Positions 30,149 to 39,325 of a DNA stretch of 64,000 bases are shown in pieces. Made by a program: the position numbers and the translations under genes. Each line of letters begins with the position of its first letter. Positions within the stretch are counted from its first letter, which is position 1. The notes under the pieces are model-generated. The model saw only the letters and a program-made list of their open reading frames with translations. It searched no databases and was not told the DNA's origin. Source of the DNA: an uncultured Pelagibacteraceae bacterium (GTDB lineage: Bacteria > Pseudomonadota > Alphaproteobacteria > Pelagibacterales > Pelagibacteraceae); the NCBI GenBank assembly GCA_902630665.1, contig CACOVP010000005.1, positions 1 through 64,000 on the forward strand. The letters run 5' to 3'.

Positions 30149-30710
30149 TAAGATTTTGATTAACTTTACTTGAAAATAAATCTATTTTTTTATCTATTAA
30201 AGTAGGAATTTGTTTAACTATATTCTCAGTAATCTCATTAATTTTTTCTTCTTCATCCTCTTTAAAATCCTCAAGCACATGATTGTTTACTTTCTTCTTT
30301 TGCTTTGGATGCCCAATACCAACTCTCACTCTAGAATAATCCTTTCCAATAAATTTATCGATTGATTCAATCCCATTGTGACCTGCGCTACCCCCGCCAA
30401 ATTTTGCTTTTATTTTTCCAAAATCAATATCCATGTCGTCATGAAAAACTATCACATCTTTAGCATCAATTTTAAAGTAATCTATCAGCTCTTTTATTGC
30501 AGTCCCTGAATTATTCATAAATGTTAAAGGTTTGATTGCGTAAATCTTTTTCTCTTCAATATTACCTGTAGTAAGAAGACCTTTGAACTTCGGTTTTTGT
30601 TTTGAAAGTTTAAAATGAGAGTTTATCGCATCTATGATTCTAAAACCAATATTATGTCTAGTGTTAGTATAATTCGATCCTGGATTTCCTAATCCAACTA
30701 GTAATAGCAT
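30138..30710 (-). CDS. pth: peptidyl-tRNA hydrolase
   Basis: LLLVGLGNPGSNYTNTRHNIGF, KPLTFMNNSG, FGGGSAGHNGIESI. Confidence 0.97.
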   Translation of the reverse strand: MLLLVGLGNPGSNYTNTRHNIGFRIIDAINSHFKLSKQKPKFKGLLTTGNIEEKKIYAIKPLTFMNNSGTAIKELIDYFKIDAKDVIVFHDDMDIDFGKIKAKFGGGSAGHNGIESIDKFIGKDYSRVRVGIGHPKQKKKVNNHVLEDFKEDEEEKINEITENIVKQIPTLIDKKIDLFSSKVNQNLNGI

Positions 30711-30715
30711 ATTAA

Positions 30716-31468
30716 TTATTTTTTCTCAGGTGATTTTTTTTCAGCGGGTTTTTTGTCTTCTGCTTTTTTGTCTACTGCACCTTCTTTAGCTTTGTCATCT
30801 TTTTTAGGTGCCTCTCCCTCTTTAGCTGTTGCTTCTGCACCCTCCGCTGGAGCCTCACCCTCAGCTCCCTCAGCTGCAGCCTCTTCTGATGGTTTCTCAG
30901 GTTCTTTTATAACTGTAGGCGCTGCTACTGTAGCAACTACGAAATCACGGTCTGTAATTGTTGGAATTACATTTTCCGGTAGTTTAACGGATGATATTTT
31001 AATACTTGTTCCTATATCACTACCTGTTAAATCAAAAATAATCTCATCCGGTATATTTTCAGCAGGACATTTTAATTCAACTTTTCGTCTAACAATGTTT
31101 AATACACCGCCTCGCTTTAGCCCTGGTGAGTCCGGGTGATTAATAAATTTTACTGGAATTTCTAAAATGATTTTTTTACCTGAAACAATTCTCATAAAGT
31201 CAATATGAATAGGCTCCTCCGAAACAACATGGTAAGCTACTTCTCTTGGAATAACCTTTTCTTTTTTTCCATCAACATCTAATTCCAATACTTTAGATAA
31301 AAACGTATCCGAATTAATAATATTGCTTATCTCTTTTTTACTTACGGAAATATTTTGATTTGGGACTTTGCCACCATACAAAATTGCAGGAATATAACCT
31401 TCCGCTCTTAGTTTATTATTTGAGCCTGAAGTTAGGCTCTCTCTTTTAATTGCTTTAAGATTGCTCAT
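30716..31468 (-). CDS. rplY: 50S ribosomal protein L25/general stress protein Ctc with A/E/K-rich C-terminal tail
   Basis: L25 N-domain (LRAEGYIPAILYGG) and CTC domain; low-complexity tail EEAAAEGAEGEAPAEGAEATAKEG... Confidence 0.95.
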   Translation of the reverse strand: MSNLKAIKRESLTSGSNNKLRAEGYIPAILYGGKVPNQNISVSKKEISNIINSDTFLSKVLELDVDGKKEKVIPREVAYHVVSEEPIHIDFMRIVSGKKIILEIPVKFINHPDSPGLKRGGVLNIVRRKVELKCPAENIPDEIIFDLTGSDIGTSIKISSVKLPENVIPTITDRDFVVATVAAPTVIKEPEKPSEEAAAEGAEGEAPAEGAEATAKEGEAPKKDDKAKEGAVDKKAEDKKPAEKKSPEKK

Positions 31469-31517
31469 AAATGTATAAAGAGGGGTATATAACTCAAGAT
31501 CTTCGCTAAAACAAGTA

Positions 31518-32450
31518 TTAATTAAATAAATCTGATACTGAATTTGAATTAGCTATTCTTTTTATTGCTTCTGACATTAATGAGGCAATAGATAACACCT
31601 CAATTTTATTATTATTCTTAATTTTTTGGGCATTTTCAATTGTGTCAGTGATTATCAATTTTTTTATTTTTGAATTTTTAATTTTTTTTACTGCATCTCC
31701 ACTCAAAACTGCATGAGTAATAAATACATATACCTCATTTGCACCCTTTTTTTTTAAAGCATCTACGGCATTAACAATAGTTCCACCGCTATCAATGATG
31801 TCATCAACAATAATACAAGTTTTATTTTTTACGTCTCCAATTATGTTCATTACTTCAGATTTTCCTGGCGCTGGTCTTCTCTTATCAATTATGGCTAGAT
31901 CTGCTTTTATTCTTGTTGCTAAAGCTCTGGTTCTTGCAACACCTCCAACATCTGGTGAAACGCATATTAATTTTTTTGAGTTTAATTTCCTCTTTATATA
32001 CTTTGCGAAAAGAGGTGCGGTGTATAAATTATCAACCGGCATATCAAAAAAACCTTGAATTTGTCCGGCATGCAAATCTACCGTAACAACTCTAGTTGCC
32101 CCTGCATTAGAAATTAAATTTGCAACTACTTTTGCTGATATAGAAGTTCTAGGTGCAACTTTTCTATCCTGTCTCGCATAACCAAAATAAGGTATTACCG
32201 CTGTAATAGTTTTTGCAGAAGATCTTTTCAATGCGTCTATAACTAAGAGAAGTTCCATAATATTATCATTAGCTGGATTTGATGTAGATTGGATAACAAA
32301 GACACTATTACCTCTAATATTTTCGTTTATTTCTATATAAATTTCACCATCAGCAAATCTTCTTATATTTGTATTTATTAATTTAAGTTTAAGGTTCTTC
32401 GAAATATCTTTGCTAAGCTTAAGATTGCTAGTTCCAGATAAAATTTTCAT
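31518..32450 (-). CDS. prs: ribose-phosphate pyrophosphokinase
   Basis: RFADGEIYIEINENIRGNSVFVIQST, GYARQDRK, CIIVDDIIDSGGTI PRPP loop. Confidence 0.98.
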   Translation of the reverse strand: MKILSGTSNLKLSKDISKNLKLKLINTNIRRFADGEIYIEINENIRGNSVFVIQSTSNPANDNIMELLLVIDALKRSSAKTITAVIPYFGYARQDRKVAPRTSISAKVVANLISNAGATRVVTVDLHAGQIQGFFDMPVDNLYTAPLFAKYIKRKLNSKKLICVSPDVGGVARTRALATRIKADLAIIDKRRPAPGKSEVMNIIGDVKNKTCIIVDDIIDSGGTIVNAVDALKKKGANEVYVFITHAVLSGDAVKKIKNSKIKKLIITDTIENAQKIKNNNKIEVLSIASLMSEAIKRIANSNSVSDLFN

Positions 32451-32498
32451 GAAATGTAACTATATATACAATTATTTTTTAGAGTTTTCAAATTTAAT

Positions 32499-33251
32499 CT
32501 AAATTAACGAAATAGCTGATATACACCTCCCATAATCATTCTCTTTAAGAATTGCAGACCTTCTGAAACTAAAAAAGTTATCCTTTTCTTTAAAAGTATC
32601 ATGATTTACATGATCAATTCTCACTTTTAACTCTAAAAGCTGATCTGCAACAAATTTTCTTAAATTAAATAATTTTTTTTTTGGACTTTTGTAACTGAAA
32701 TATTGCTTGTATCTTTTTGATTTTTTAATGAATTTTTTAAAAAAAAATAAATCTACTTCATAGTTAGTCTTACCGATACACGGACCAATACTTGCATGAA
32801 TATCATTATTAGAACTTAATTTTTTAATTTTTGAAACTGTATTTTTGATAACTCCGGAGAAAGCACCTCTCCAGCCAGCGTGTATACAACCAATAACTTC
32901 ATTTTTTTTATCGTAGATTAAAATGGGCACGCAATCTGCCGTAACAACACCTAAGGCATAGCCCCTTAATTTAGTAAAAATTGCATCCGAATATTTTTTT
33001 GTTTTAAGATTAGTTTTTTTGATCTCTATAGCTCTGTTGCTATGTGTTTGATGCATGAGAATCAAATTGTTTTTTTTTACATTCATTTTTTTTGCAACGT
33101 ATCTAAGATTTTTTTGAATGGTTTTTTGATTATCTTTTGAACCTCTACCGCAATTTAATCCTTTGTATTTTCCCTTTGAGAATCCATTTTTTCTAGAAAA
33201 AAAGCAGTGTCTTACTCCTTTGAATTGGTCTAATCTTTTAGAAAAATACAT
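32499..33251 (-). CDS. pgeF: peptidoglycan editing factor PgeF / YfiH (multicopper polyphenol oxidase family)
   Basis: GLNCGRGSKDN, MHQTHSNRAIEI, TADCVPILIYD, GCIHAGWRGAFSGVI, ASIGPCIG. Confidence 0.95.
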   Translation of the reverse strand: MYFSKRLDQFKGVRHCFFSRKNGFSKGKYKGLNCGRGSKDNQKTIQKNLRYVAKKMNVKKNNLILMHQTHSNRAIEIKKTNLKTKKYSDAIFTKLRGYALGVVTADCVPILIYDKKNEVIGCIHAGWRGAFSGVIKNTVSKIKKLSSNNDIHASIGPCIGKTNYEVDLFFFKKFIKKSKRYKQYFSYKSPKKKLFNLRKFVADQLLELKVRIDHVNHDTFKEKDNFFSFRRSAILKENDYGRCISAISLI

Positions 33252-34330
33252 TACTTAAATCCCAGAAAGTTATTATTATTTGATTTGAAAGCAAATATAA
33301 CTTTAAATAAGTCACCCATTAAATCTTTATTTAAAAGCCTCTGTAATGTAAAAAACATGTATTCTTTTTCCTTATTTGACATATTCTTCTCTAATATTTT
33401 AGCTCTTTCGATAATACCCATCTTTTCTAAAAAAAATTTTTGGGAAACTATTTTTTTAACTTTAAGATCGCTTTTAAGAAAATACTCTTTTAAAAGTTTG
33501 AAATTTACTAGAGAAGTAATATCAGCCTTGCCGAGATTTTTGGGAAGTTGTTCCATCTCGATTTTTTTGTTTTTCATTACTGCTTGTATCGTACTTTTAT
33601 TTTTAACATTTAAATATCCGTAATCTATAAGCAAAATACCCCCCGATAGGTTTTTGATCTTTTTTATTATTTTGCTTAATTCAGAAATTCCCAATTTAGG
33701 AAATTCAATAAATTTGTGGCCTTTAAATATTTTAAATAGTTTAATTTTTTCTATGTCTTCTTTTTTTGCTTCTCGATAAATTTCTCTTAAATGAAATCTT
33801 AAATTAATTTTGTAGCATTTCTCAAATAGTATTTTATCATGATATAAAAATTGTTTTATTGGTATAGCATCGAAAAACTCATTACCAAAAAATATGATAG
33901 GACCTTTTTTAATTTTACTAAAATTTTGAAGCCATCGTACTTTAAATCCCTTTAATTTTTTTTTTTGAATTTTGATTAAATATTTGCTTTTCTCGTATAA
34001 AAAAAATTCTATTGCCTTATCTAGCTCTGGAAATTTTTTAAAAGTTTTTATTAAAACTTTTGCTAAACTTCCATCTCCAGGTCCAAGTTCTACAAAGTTA
34101 AATTTACTAGGCCTGCCTAATTTTTCCCAAGAAGAAACAACCCAGATTGCAATAATTTCAGAGAATAAGTTAGAGATAGTCGGAGCAGTAATAAAATCCC
34201 CCCTTTTTCCAAATGGAACTTTTCTCATATAGTAACCCATATCGGGCTTATAAAGTGATTTATCAACAAATTCGTCAACTGGAATAGTTGTATTGTGTTT
34301 AAAATTAAAATCTTCAAGATTTTTTTTCAT
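33251..34330 (-). CDS. class I SAM-dependent methyltransferase, MidA/NDUFAF7 family
   Basis: GYYMRKVPFGKRGDFITAPTISNLFSEIIAIW, NFVELGPGDGSLAKVL, FFGNEFFDAIPI; lgt neighbor. Confidence 0.93.
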   Translation of the reverse strand: MKKNLEDFNFKHNTTIPVDEFVDKSLYKPDMGYYMRKVPFGKRGDFITAPTISNLFSEIIAIWVVSSWEKLGRPSKFNFVELGPGDGSLAKVLIKTFKKFPELDKAIEFFLYEKSKYLIKIQKKKLKGFKVRWLQNFSKIKKGPIIFFGNEFFDAIPIKQFLYHDKILFEKCYKINLRFHLREIYREAKKEDIEKIKLFKIFKGHKFIEFPKLGISELSKIIKKIKNLSGGILLIDYGYLNVKNKSTIQAVMKNKKIEMEQLPKNLGKADITSLVNFKLLKEYFLKSDLKVKKIVSQKFFLEKMGIIERAKILEKNMSNKEKEYMFFTLQRLLNKDLMGDLFKVIFAFKSNNNNFLGFK

Positions 34331-35102
34331 TTTTCTTAAGATAAATAATTAAACCAGCAATTATCATAAATAAACTCAAAATCATTCCCATACTTAGAAT
34401 CTCATAAATATATCCTAGTTGTACATCAGGTTCTCGAAAGAATTCAGAAAATATGCGAAAAATTCCGTAAAAAATTAAAAATAAAGATGAACAATGTCCG
34501 ACTTTATAATTTTTATTGAGCAAAATAAAATTCATTACAAAAAATAAAACTACTCCTTCAAGAAAAGCTTCATACAGCTGAGAAGGGTGCCTTAGATTGT
34601 CATCAAAATTTGTAAATATTACACCCCAATACACACTAGTAACTTTACCAACTAATTCGCCATTAATAAAATTTGCTATCCTACCAAAAAATAAACCTAT
34701 AGGAGCAACACAAGCTATAATATCCAGAAATAAAAAAGTATTTAAACCCTTTTTTTTAGAAAACAGATAAGTTCCAAAAATAATTCCAATTAAAGCGCCG
34801 TGGAATGACATCCCGCCTTTCCATATCTTGAATACATCCATAGGATTATCTATATAAAACTCAATATTATAAAAAATTATATATCCCAATCTACCTCCTA
34901 TAATAATTGAGATAATGATATATGTAATCAGATCATCAAAAAATTTTAAATATATTTTATGATCAATATTAGAAATTTTTAATATAATTTTTTTACCGTA
35001 CCACCACCCTAATAATATTCCAAAAATATAAGCTGCTGAGTACCACCTGATTGTAATTAACCCAAAATCAATCATTATTGGGTCTAAATTGTGGGTATAC
35101 AT
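34314..35102 (-). CDS. lgt: prolipoprotein diacylglyceryl transferase
   Basis: WKGGMSFHGALIG, GRIANFINGELVGKVT, RHPSQLYEAFLEG. Confidence 0.97.
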   Translation of the reverse strand: MYTHNLDPIMIDFGLITIRWYSAAYIFGILLGWWYGKKIILKISNIDHKIYLKFFDDLITYIIISIIIGGRLGYIIFYNIEFYIDNPMDVFKIWKGGMSFHGALIGIIFGTYLFSKKKGLNTFLFLDIIACVAPIGLFFGRIANFINGELVGKVTSVYWGVIFTNFDDNLRHPSQLYEAFLEGVVLFFVMNFILLNKNYKVGHCSSLFLIFYGIFRIFSEFFREPDVQLGYIYEILSMGMILSLFMIIAGLIIYLKKNEKKS

Positions 35103-35153
35103 GATTCTTTATATCATATTTGAAATTAACATATCTATCAAATAAGATGCGGA

Positions 35154-35399
35154 ATGAACAATTCTGAAAAAATTTTAAAAAGCATATCCAATTTATTAGA
35201 AAAGAGCATCCTTACATCAAAAGACTTTCAAAAAGAGCTATCTGATGATTTTAAATTTAAAAAAGATAAAATAATCAATAAACTTGAACTTGTTTCTAGA
35301 AAGGAATTTGAAGTTCTCAAAAAAATTGTTCAAAAGCAAGATTTAATAATTAAACAATTGAAAAAAAATAAAAAAACTAGAAAGGTAAAGAAATCTTAA
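35154..35399 (+). CDS. UbiK/BMFP-domain accessory factor
   Basis: 81 aa helical protein with VSRKEFEVLKKIVQKQDLIIKQLKK motif, divergent from lgt. Confidence 0.75.
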   Translation: MNNSEKILKSISNLLEKSILTSKDFQKELSDDFKFKKDKIINKLELVSRKEFEVLKKIVQKQDLIIKQLKKNKKTRKVKKS

Positions 35400-36693
35400 C
35401 CGACAATCCTTTTAATTTGCTTTTTGCCAAGGACACACTTCCGCCATGAGAATTAATAATATCTTCAACAATGGTCAAACCTAAACCAACTCCTGAATTG
35501 TTCAAACTTCTACTTTTATCCAACCTAAAAAAAGGTTTAAAAACATTTTTGTAATCTTCTTCAGGAATGCCTGGCCCATCGTCTTCAAAAATTATAAATA
35601 TGAGATTTGAACTTTTTTGTACATTTACCATCACATTTGAACCATAAACAAGTCCGTTTTGTATTATATTTTCAAAAGACCTTTTTAAGGCTAAGTATCT
35701 GCCTGTAAATATGATTTCATCTTGGCTCTTTATTTCGAGATTTTTTCCTAAAAAATTTTGCTTAATCTCCTCTAATAGATTTGCTAAATTTATTTTAATC
35801 ACTTTTTCTTGAGTCTGATTTTTTGCGAATTGCAAATAGTCATGAAGCATTTTTTCCATTTCATCAATATCCTTAGACATTTGTAGGGAAATATCTTTTT
35901 GACTTAGCATTTCTAATTGCAACTTCAATCTAGTTAAAGGTGTTCTCAAATCATGACTTATACCAGACAACATTTCTGATCTTTGATTTAAATGTCGATT
36001 GATCCTTTTAGCCATTCTATCAAATTCATATGCAGCTTTTCTAATTTCCAAAGCGCCTGAAGGTCTAAAATCATTCACATAGTCTCCTTTGCCAAATTTT
36101 TCAGCTGCTTTTGCCAATTTCACTAATGGTCTGGTTTGATTTTTTAAAAAGATTAAAGCAACAACAATTAAAACTATTGACGGCAAAGTGGTCCATAAAA
36201 CAAATAATCTTACAGAGGATGTAGATACCATTTCTTTAGGAACAAGAAATTCTAAAACTTCACCTTCTGATTTAATTTTTATTTCAACTGCCTTTTTAAA
36301 TTTTGAAGTATTAAACGAATAATTATTATTTCCAAAAGTCGATTTCAATTCTCTTCTTAATGAACGGTCCATAGGACTAAATCTTCTTTCACCAGAATAA
36401 TTTGGCAAGACTTCTTTACTTATACCTATTTCAAAATTAAAATTATTCTTGTAACTATCTGTAAAAAAATCAAGATTTTTTTTATCGTTTTGATAGACTT
36501 CCTCAATTGCTTTCAATTGAGCAACTAACGATCTAGTTATATTCTTATTAGCTTTAATCCAAATACTATCGTAAAAAACTATTGTAATAATTACTTGTAA
36601 GATAATTGTAGGCGCAGCAACAATTATTAGAGCTCTGTAAAAAAGTCTTTTTGGTAAAACAAGTTTAATAAATTTATTCAATCCAGAGAACAT
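35377..36693 (-). CDS. EnvZ/OmpB-like sensor histidine kinase
   Basis: HAMP segment, GISHDLRTPLTRLKLQLEML H-box, FEDDGPGIPEEDYKNVFKPFFRLDKSRS, GVGLGLTIVEDII. Confidence 0.95.
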   Translation of the reverse strand: MFSGLNKFIKLVLPKRLFYRALIIVAAPTIILQVIITIVFYDSIWIKANKNITRSLVAQLKAIEEVYQNDKKNLDFFTDSYKNNFNFEIGISKEVLPNYSGERRFSPMDRSLRRELKSTFGNNNYSFNTSKFKKAVEIKIKSEGEVLEFLVPKEMVSTSSVRLFVLWTTLPSIVLIVVALIFLKNQTRPLVKLAKAAEKFGKGDYVNDFRPSGALEIRKAAYEFDRMAKRINRHLNQRSEMLSGISHDLRTPLTRLKLQLEMLSQKDISLQMSKDIDEMEKMLHDYLQFAKNQTQEKVIKINLANLLEEIKQNFLGKNLEIKSQDEIIFTGRYLALKRSFENIIQNGLVYGSNVMVNVQKSSNLIFIIFEDDGPGIPEEDYKNVFKPFFRLDKSRSLNNSGVGLGLTIVEDIINSHGGSVSLAKSKLKGLSVKISLPF

Positions 36694-37354
36694 ATCCCGA
36701 ACCTCTTATAGTTTGTAAAAATTTTGGATTTTTTGGATTGACTTCAATTTTCTGTCTTAGTCTCGTTATCATAACATCAATAGATCTCTCTTGAGTAATT
36801 CCTGAAATTTTTCCGATTTTTTCTCTTGAAAAAGTTTTTCCTGGACTTGAAAGCATTTCAATCAAAACTTTTTTTTCTGAATTATTAATTTTGATAGACT
36901 TATTTTCAAAATTGATAATCATTTTATTTAAATCTATTTCTGCTTGTCCTATTTTTTGCTTAGTTTCTAAGTCTATTTTGCTAGTTTTTTTAATTATATT
37001 TTTTATTCTTAACAGTAACTCTTTTGGCTCAAATGGTTTTCCAATATAATCATCGGCTCCTAATTCTAAACCTTTTATTCTATTTTCGACTTCACCTTTA
37101 GCCGTAAGTAAAATTATAGGCACATCAATTTTTTTTTTTATATCTCTAGTTAGAGCGTACCCGTCTTGTCCAGGCATCATCACATCTAAAATAAGTAGAT
37201 CGAACTTAAAATATTCCAACCTATTTTTTGCTTGTTCAGCGTTCTCAGCTGTAGAAACTGTATATTTTTTTTCAGATAAGTAATCCTTTAAAAGTATTCT
37301 TATTCTATCATCATCGTCAACAATCAAAATATGATAATTATTATTTTCCATCAA
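36674..37354 (-). CDS. OmpR-family response regulator (PetR-like)
   Basis: ILIVDDDDRIRILLKDYL, LLILDVMMPGQDGYAL, LTAKGEVENRIKGLELGADDYIGKPFEPKELLLRI, winged-helix C-terminus. Confidence 0.95.
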   Translation of the reverse strand: MMENNNYHILIVDDDDRIRILLKDYLSEKKYTVSTAENAEQAKNRLEYFKFDLLILDVMMPGQDGYALTRDIKKKIDVPIILLTAKGEVENRIKGLELGADDYIGKPFEPKELLLRIKNIIKKTSKIDLETKQKIGQAEIDLNKMIINFENKSIKINNSEKKVLIEMLSSPGKTFSREKIGKISGITQERSIDVMITRLRQKIEVNPKNPKFLQTIRGSGYVLWIE

Positions 37355-37781
37355 TTATTTTTTTTAAAACGTTTTTAAATTTTATTACAGAGTCTGAGCT
37401 TGAGTTTTTTAAGGCATTGAATATTCTAGTTTTTTGAGAACTGTAAACCATGTCAAAGAAAATTTTTCCCTCTCTATCTAAAAATAAATTTTTCTTTCTG
37501 GTATCATTTTCATCCTTTATCTGTTTAATCATTTTAGATTTTATTAAATCTCTTAATACTCTATTGAGACTTTGTTTTGTAACTTTTAATTTGAAAATTA
37601 ACTCACCTAAATTAATACCTGGATTTCCCTCAATTAAGTGTAAAGCTCTAAGATGTGCCGGTCCAAAAAATTTTTTTGAAAGTATATCTCTTGGATCTGA
37701 AAAGGTTTCTCTATAAGCATAATATAATAATTGAATAAATTCCTTTATTTGATCATCTTTAAGATATAATAAATCTTTCAT
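37341..37781 (-). CDS. MarR-family transcriptional regulator (PetP-like)
   Basis: GPAHLRALHLIEGNPGINLGELIFKLKVTKQSLNRVLRDLIKSKMIKQIKDENDTRKKNLFL wHTH. Confidence 0.93.
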   Translation of the reverse strand: MKDLLYLKDDQIKEFIQLLYYAYRETFSDPRDILSKKFFGPAHLRALHLIEGNPGINLGELIFKLKVTKQSLNRVLRDLIKSKMIKQIKDENDTRKKNLFLDREGKIFFDMVYSSQKTRIFNALKNSSSDSVIKFKNVLKKIIDGK

Positions 37782-37856
37782 AATGGTAAGTTATATTGAC
37801 TTATCCTTTCAAGGAATATACTTTTTTATAAATTAAAAATCTATATATTTACACAA

Positions 37857-38744
37857 ATGGAAAGCATACCTTACGATAAAAGATCGGGCAAAATTTGGTT
37901 TAATGGTAAAGCTGTAGATTGGAAAGATGCAAATATACACATACTCAATCACGGATTACACTATGCTAGTTGTGTTTTTGAAGGTGAAAGAGTTTATGAG
38001 GGTGAAATTTTTAAATTAGAGGAACATACCTCAAGATTATTTTACTCAGCTAAAAGGATGGGAATTAAAGTTCCATATAGCGAGGAGGAAATAAATCGAG
38101 CTTGCAAAAGTATTGTTAATATACAAAAAGTACAAAATGGATACGTTAGACCTTTAATTTGGAGAGGAAGTGAGATGATGGCAATTTCAGCCCAAAAAAA
38201 TAAAATACATGTTGCTATTGCTACTTGGGAATGGGGTTCTTATTTTGATCCAAAGCTAAAATTAAATGGTATTAAATTGGATATTTCAAAATGGAGAAGA
38301 CCTGCGCCAAACACTATTCCATGGGATACAAAAGCTGCTGGATTATATATGATTTGTACTTTGTCTAAGCATGATGCTGAAGCCAAAGGTTTTACAGACT
38401 CTCTTATGCTTGATTACGAAGGCAATATAGCTGAGGCGACTGGAGCTAATATTTTTTTTAAAAGCAATTCGGGAGAGCTTCATACACCTGTTCCAGACTC
38501 GTTTTTGGATGGCATTACTAGGAGAGAAGTCATTAAAATTGCAAAGTCAAAAGGTATAAAAGTTAAAGAGAGAAAAATTAAACCTGAGGAGATGGCTAGC
38601 TTTGATGGCTGCTTTTTAACTGGAACCGCAGCTGAGGTTACACCAGTTTCTCAAATTGCAGACTATAAATTTAAAGTCTGTAGTACAATAACTGAACTTA
38701 ACGAAGCCTATCAAAATTTGGTAAGAAAAGACTCTGCAGCTTAG
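37857..38744 (+). CDS. ilvE: branched-chain amino acid aminotransferase
   Basis: WFNGKAVDWKDANIHILNHGLHYASCVFEGERVY, EATGANIFFK, FLTGTAAEVTPV. Confidence 0.96.
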   Translation: MESIPYDKRSGKIWFNGKAVDWKDANIHILNHGLHYASCVFEGERVYEGEIFKLEEHTSRLFYSAKRMGIKVPYSEEEINRACKSIVNIQKVQNGYVRPLIWRGSEMMAISAQKNKIHVAIATWEWGSYFDPKLKLNGIKLDISKWRRPAPNTIPWDTKAAGLYMICTLSKHDAEAKGFTDSLMLDYEGNIAEATGANIFFKSNSGELHTPVPDSFLDGITRREVIKIAKSKGIKVKERKIKPEEMASFDGCFLTGTAAEVTPVSQIADYKFKVCSTITELNEAYQNLVRKDSAA

Positions 38745-39325
38745 TCTTTATTGTCCTCATTGATGGCATGATCAATTCCTTTTCTAAAGTAGTCATACCC
38801 AGTGTATAAAGTAAGAAAAGCTGACAACCATAATAAAATAATACCTATAGTTTGAGCATTATAATCTTGAAAATTAAAAATTTTATTTCCTATGTCCCCT
38901 GTAAGTAAAATAGCAATTGCTGTCATTTGAATAACAGTTTTCAGTTTTGATAAACTTGTCACTTGCATGGTAATACTTCCTTTTGCTAAAAACTCTCTCA
39001 AACCAGAAACTAAAATTTCTCTCGTAAGAATTATAATTGCAGCAATTACTTCATAATTTTTAATTGTTCCATTCATCACCAATAGTATGAGCGCAGCTGA
39101 TACCAAGATTTTATCAGCAATAGGATCCAATAATTCACCAAGCTTAGATTCTTCTTTGAATAATCTGGCCAATAGTCCATCTAAATAGTCTGTGAAACTT
39201 GCAAGAACAAATAGAAAGAATGGTATTAAATCTCCGAAAAAACCAGGAATAAAAAATGTTAATACGAATATTGGAACAATAATTATTCTTCCAATAGTTA
39301 ATATATTAGGTATTTTTAATTTCAT
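38741..39325 (-). CDS. pgsA: CDP-diacylglycerol-glycerol-3-phosphate 3-phosphatidyltransferase
   Basis: LPNILTIGRIIIVP-type N-terminus (IPNILTIGRIIIVPIF), DYLDGLLARLFKEESKLGELLDPIADKIL. Confidence 0.96.
   Translation of the reverse strand: MKLKIPNILTIGRIIIVPIFVLTFFIPGFFGDLIPFFLFVLASFTDYLDGLLARLFKEESKLGELLDPIADKILVSAALILLVMNGTIKNYEVIAAIIILTREILVSGLREFLAKGSITMQVTSLSKLKTVIQMTAIAILLTGDIGNKIFNFQDYNAQTIGIILLWLSAFLTLYTGYDYFRKGIDHAINEDNKD

Noticed and set aside
30753-31139. 128-aa plus-strand ORF rich in Ser/Ala/Pro (MSSAFLSTAPSLALSSFLGASPSLAVASAPSAG...)
   Set aside because: Antisense to the low-complexity rplY tail; composition is a mirror of the A/E/K repeats, with no independent coding evidence.
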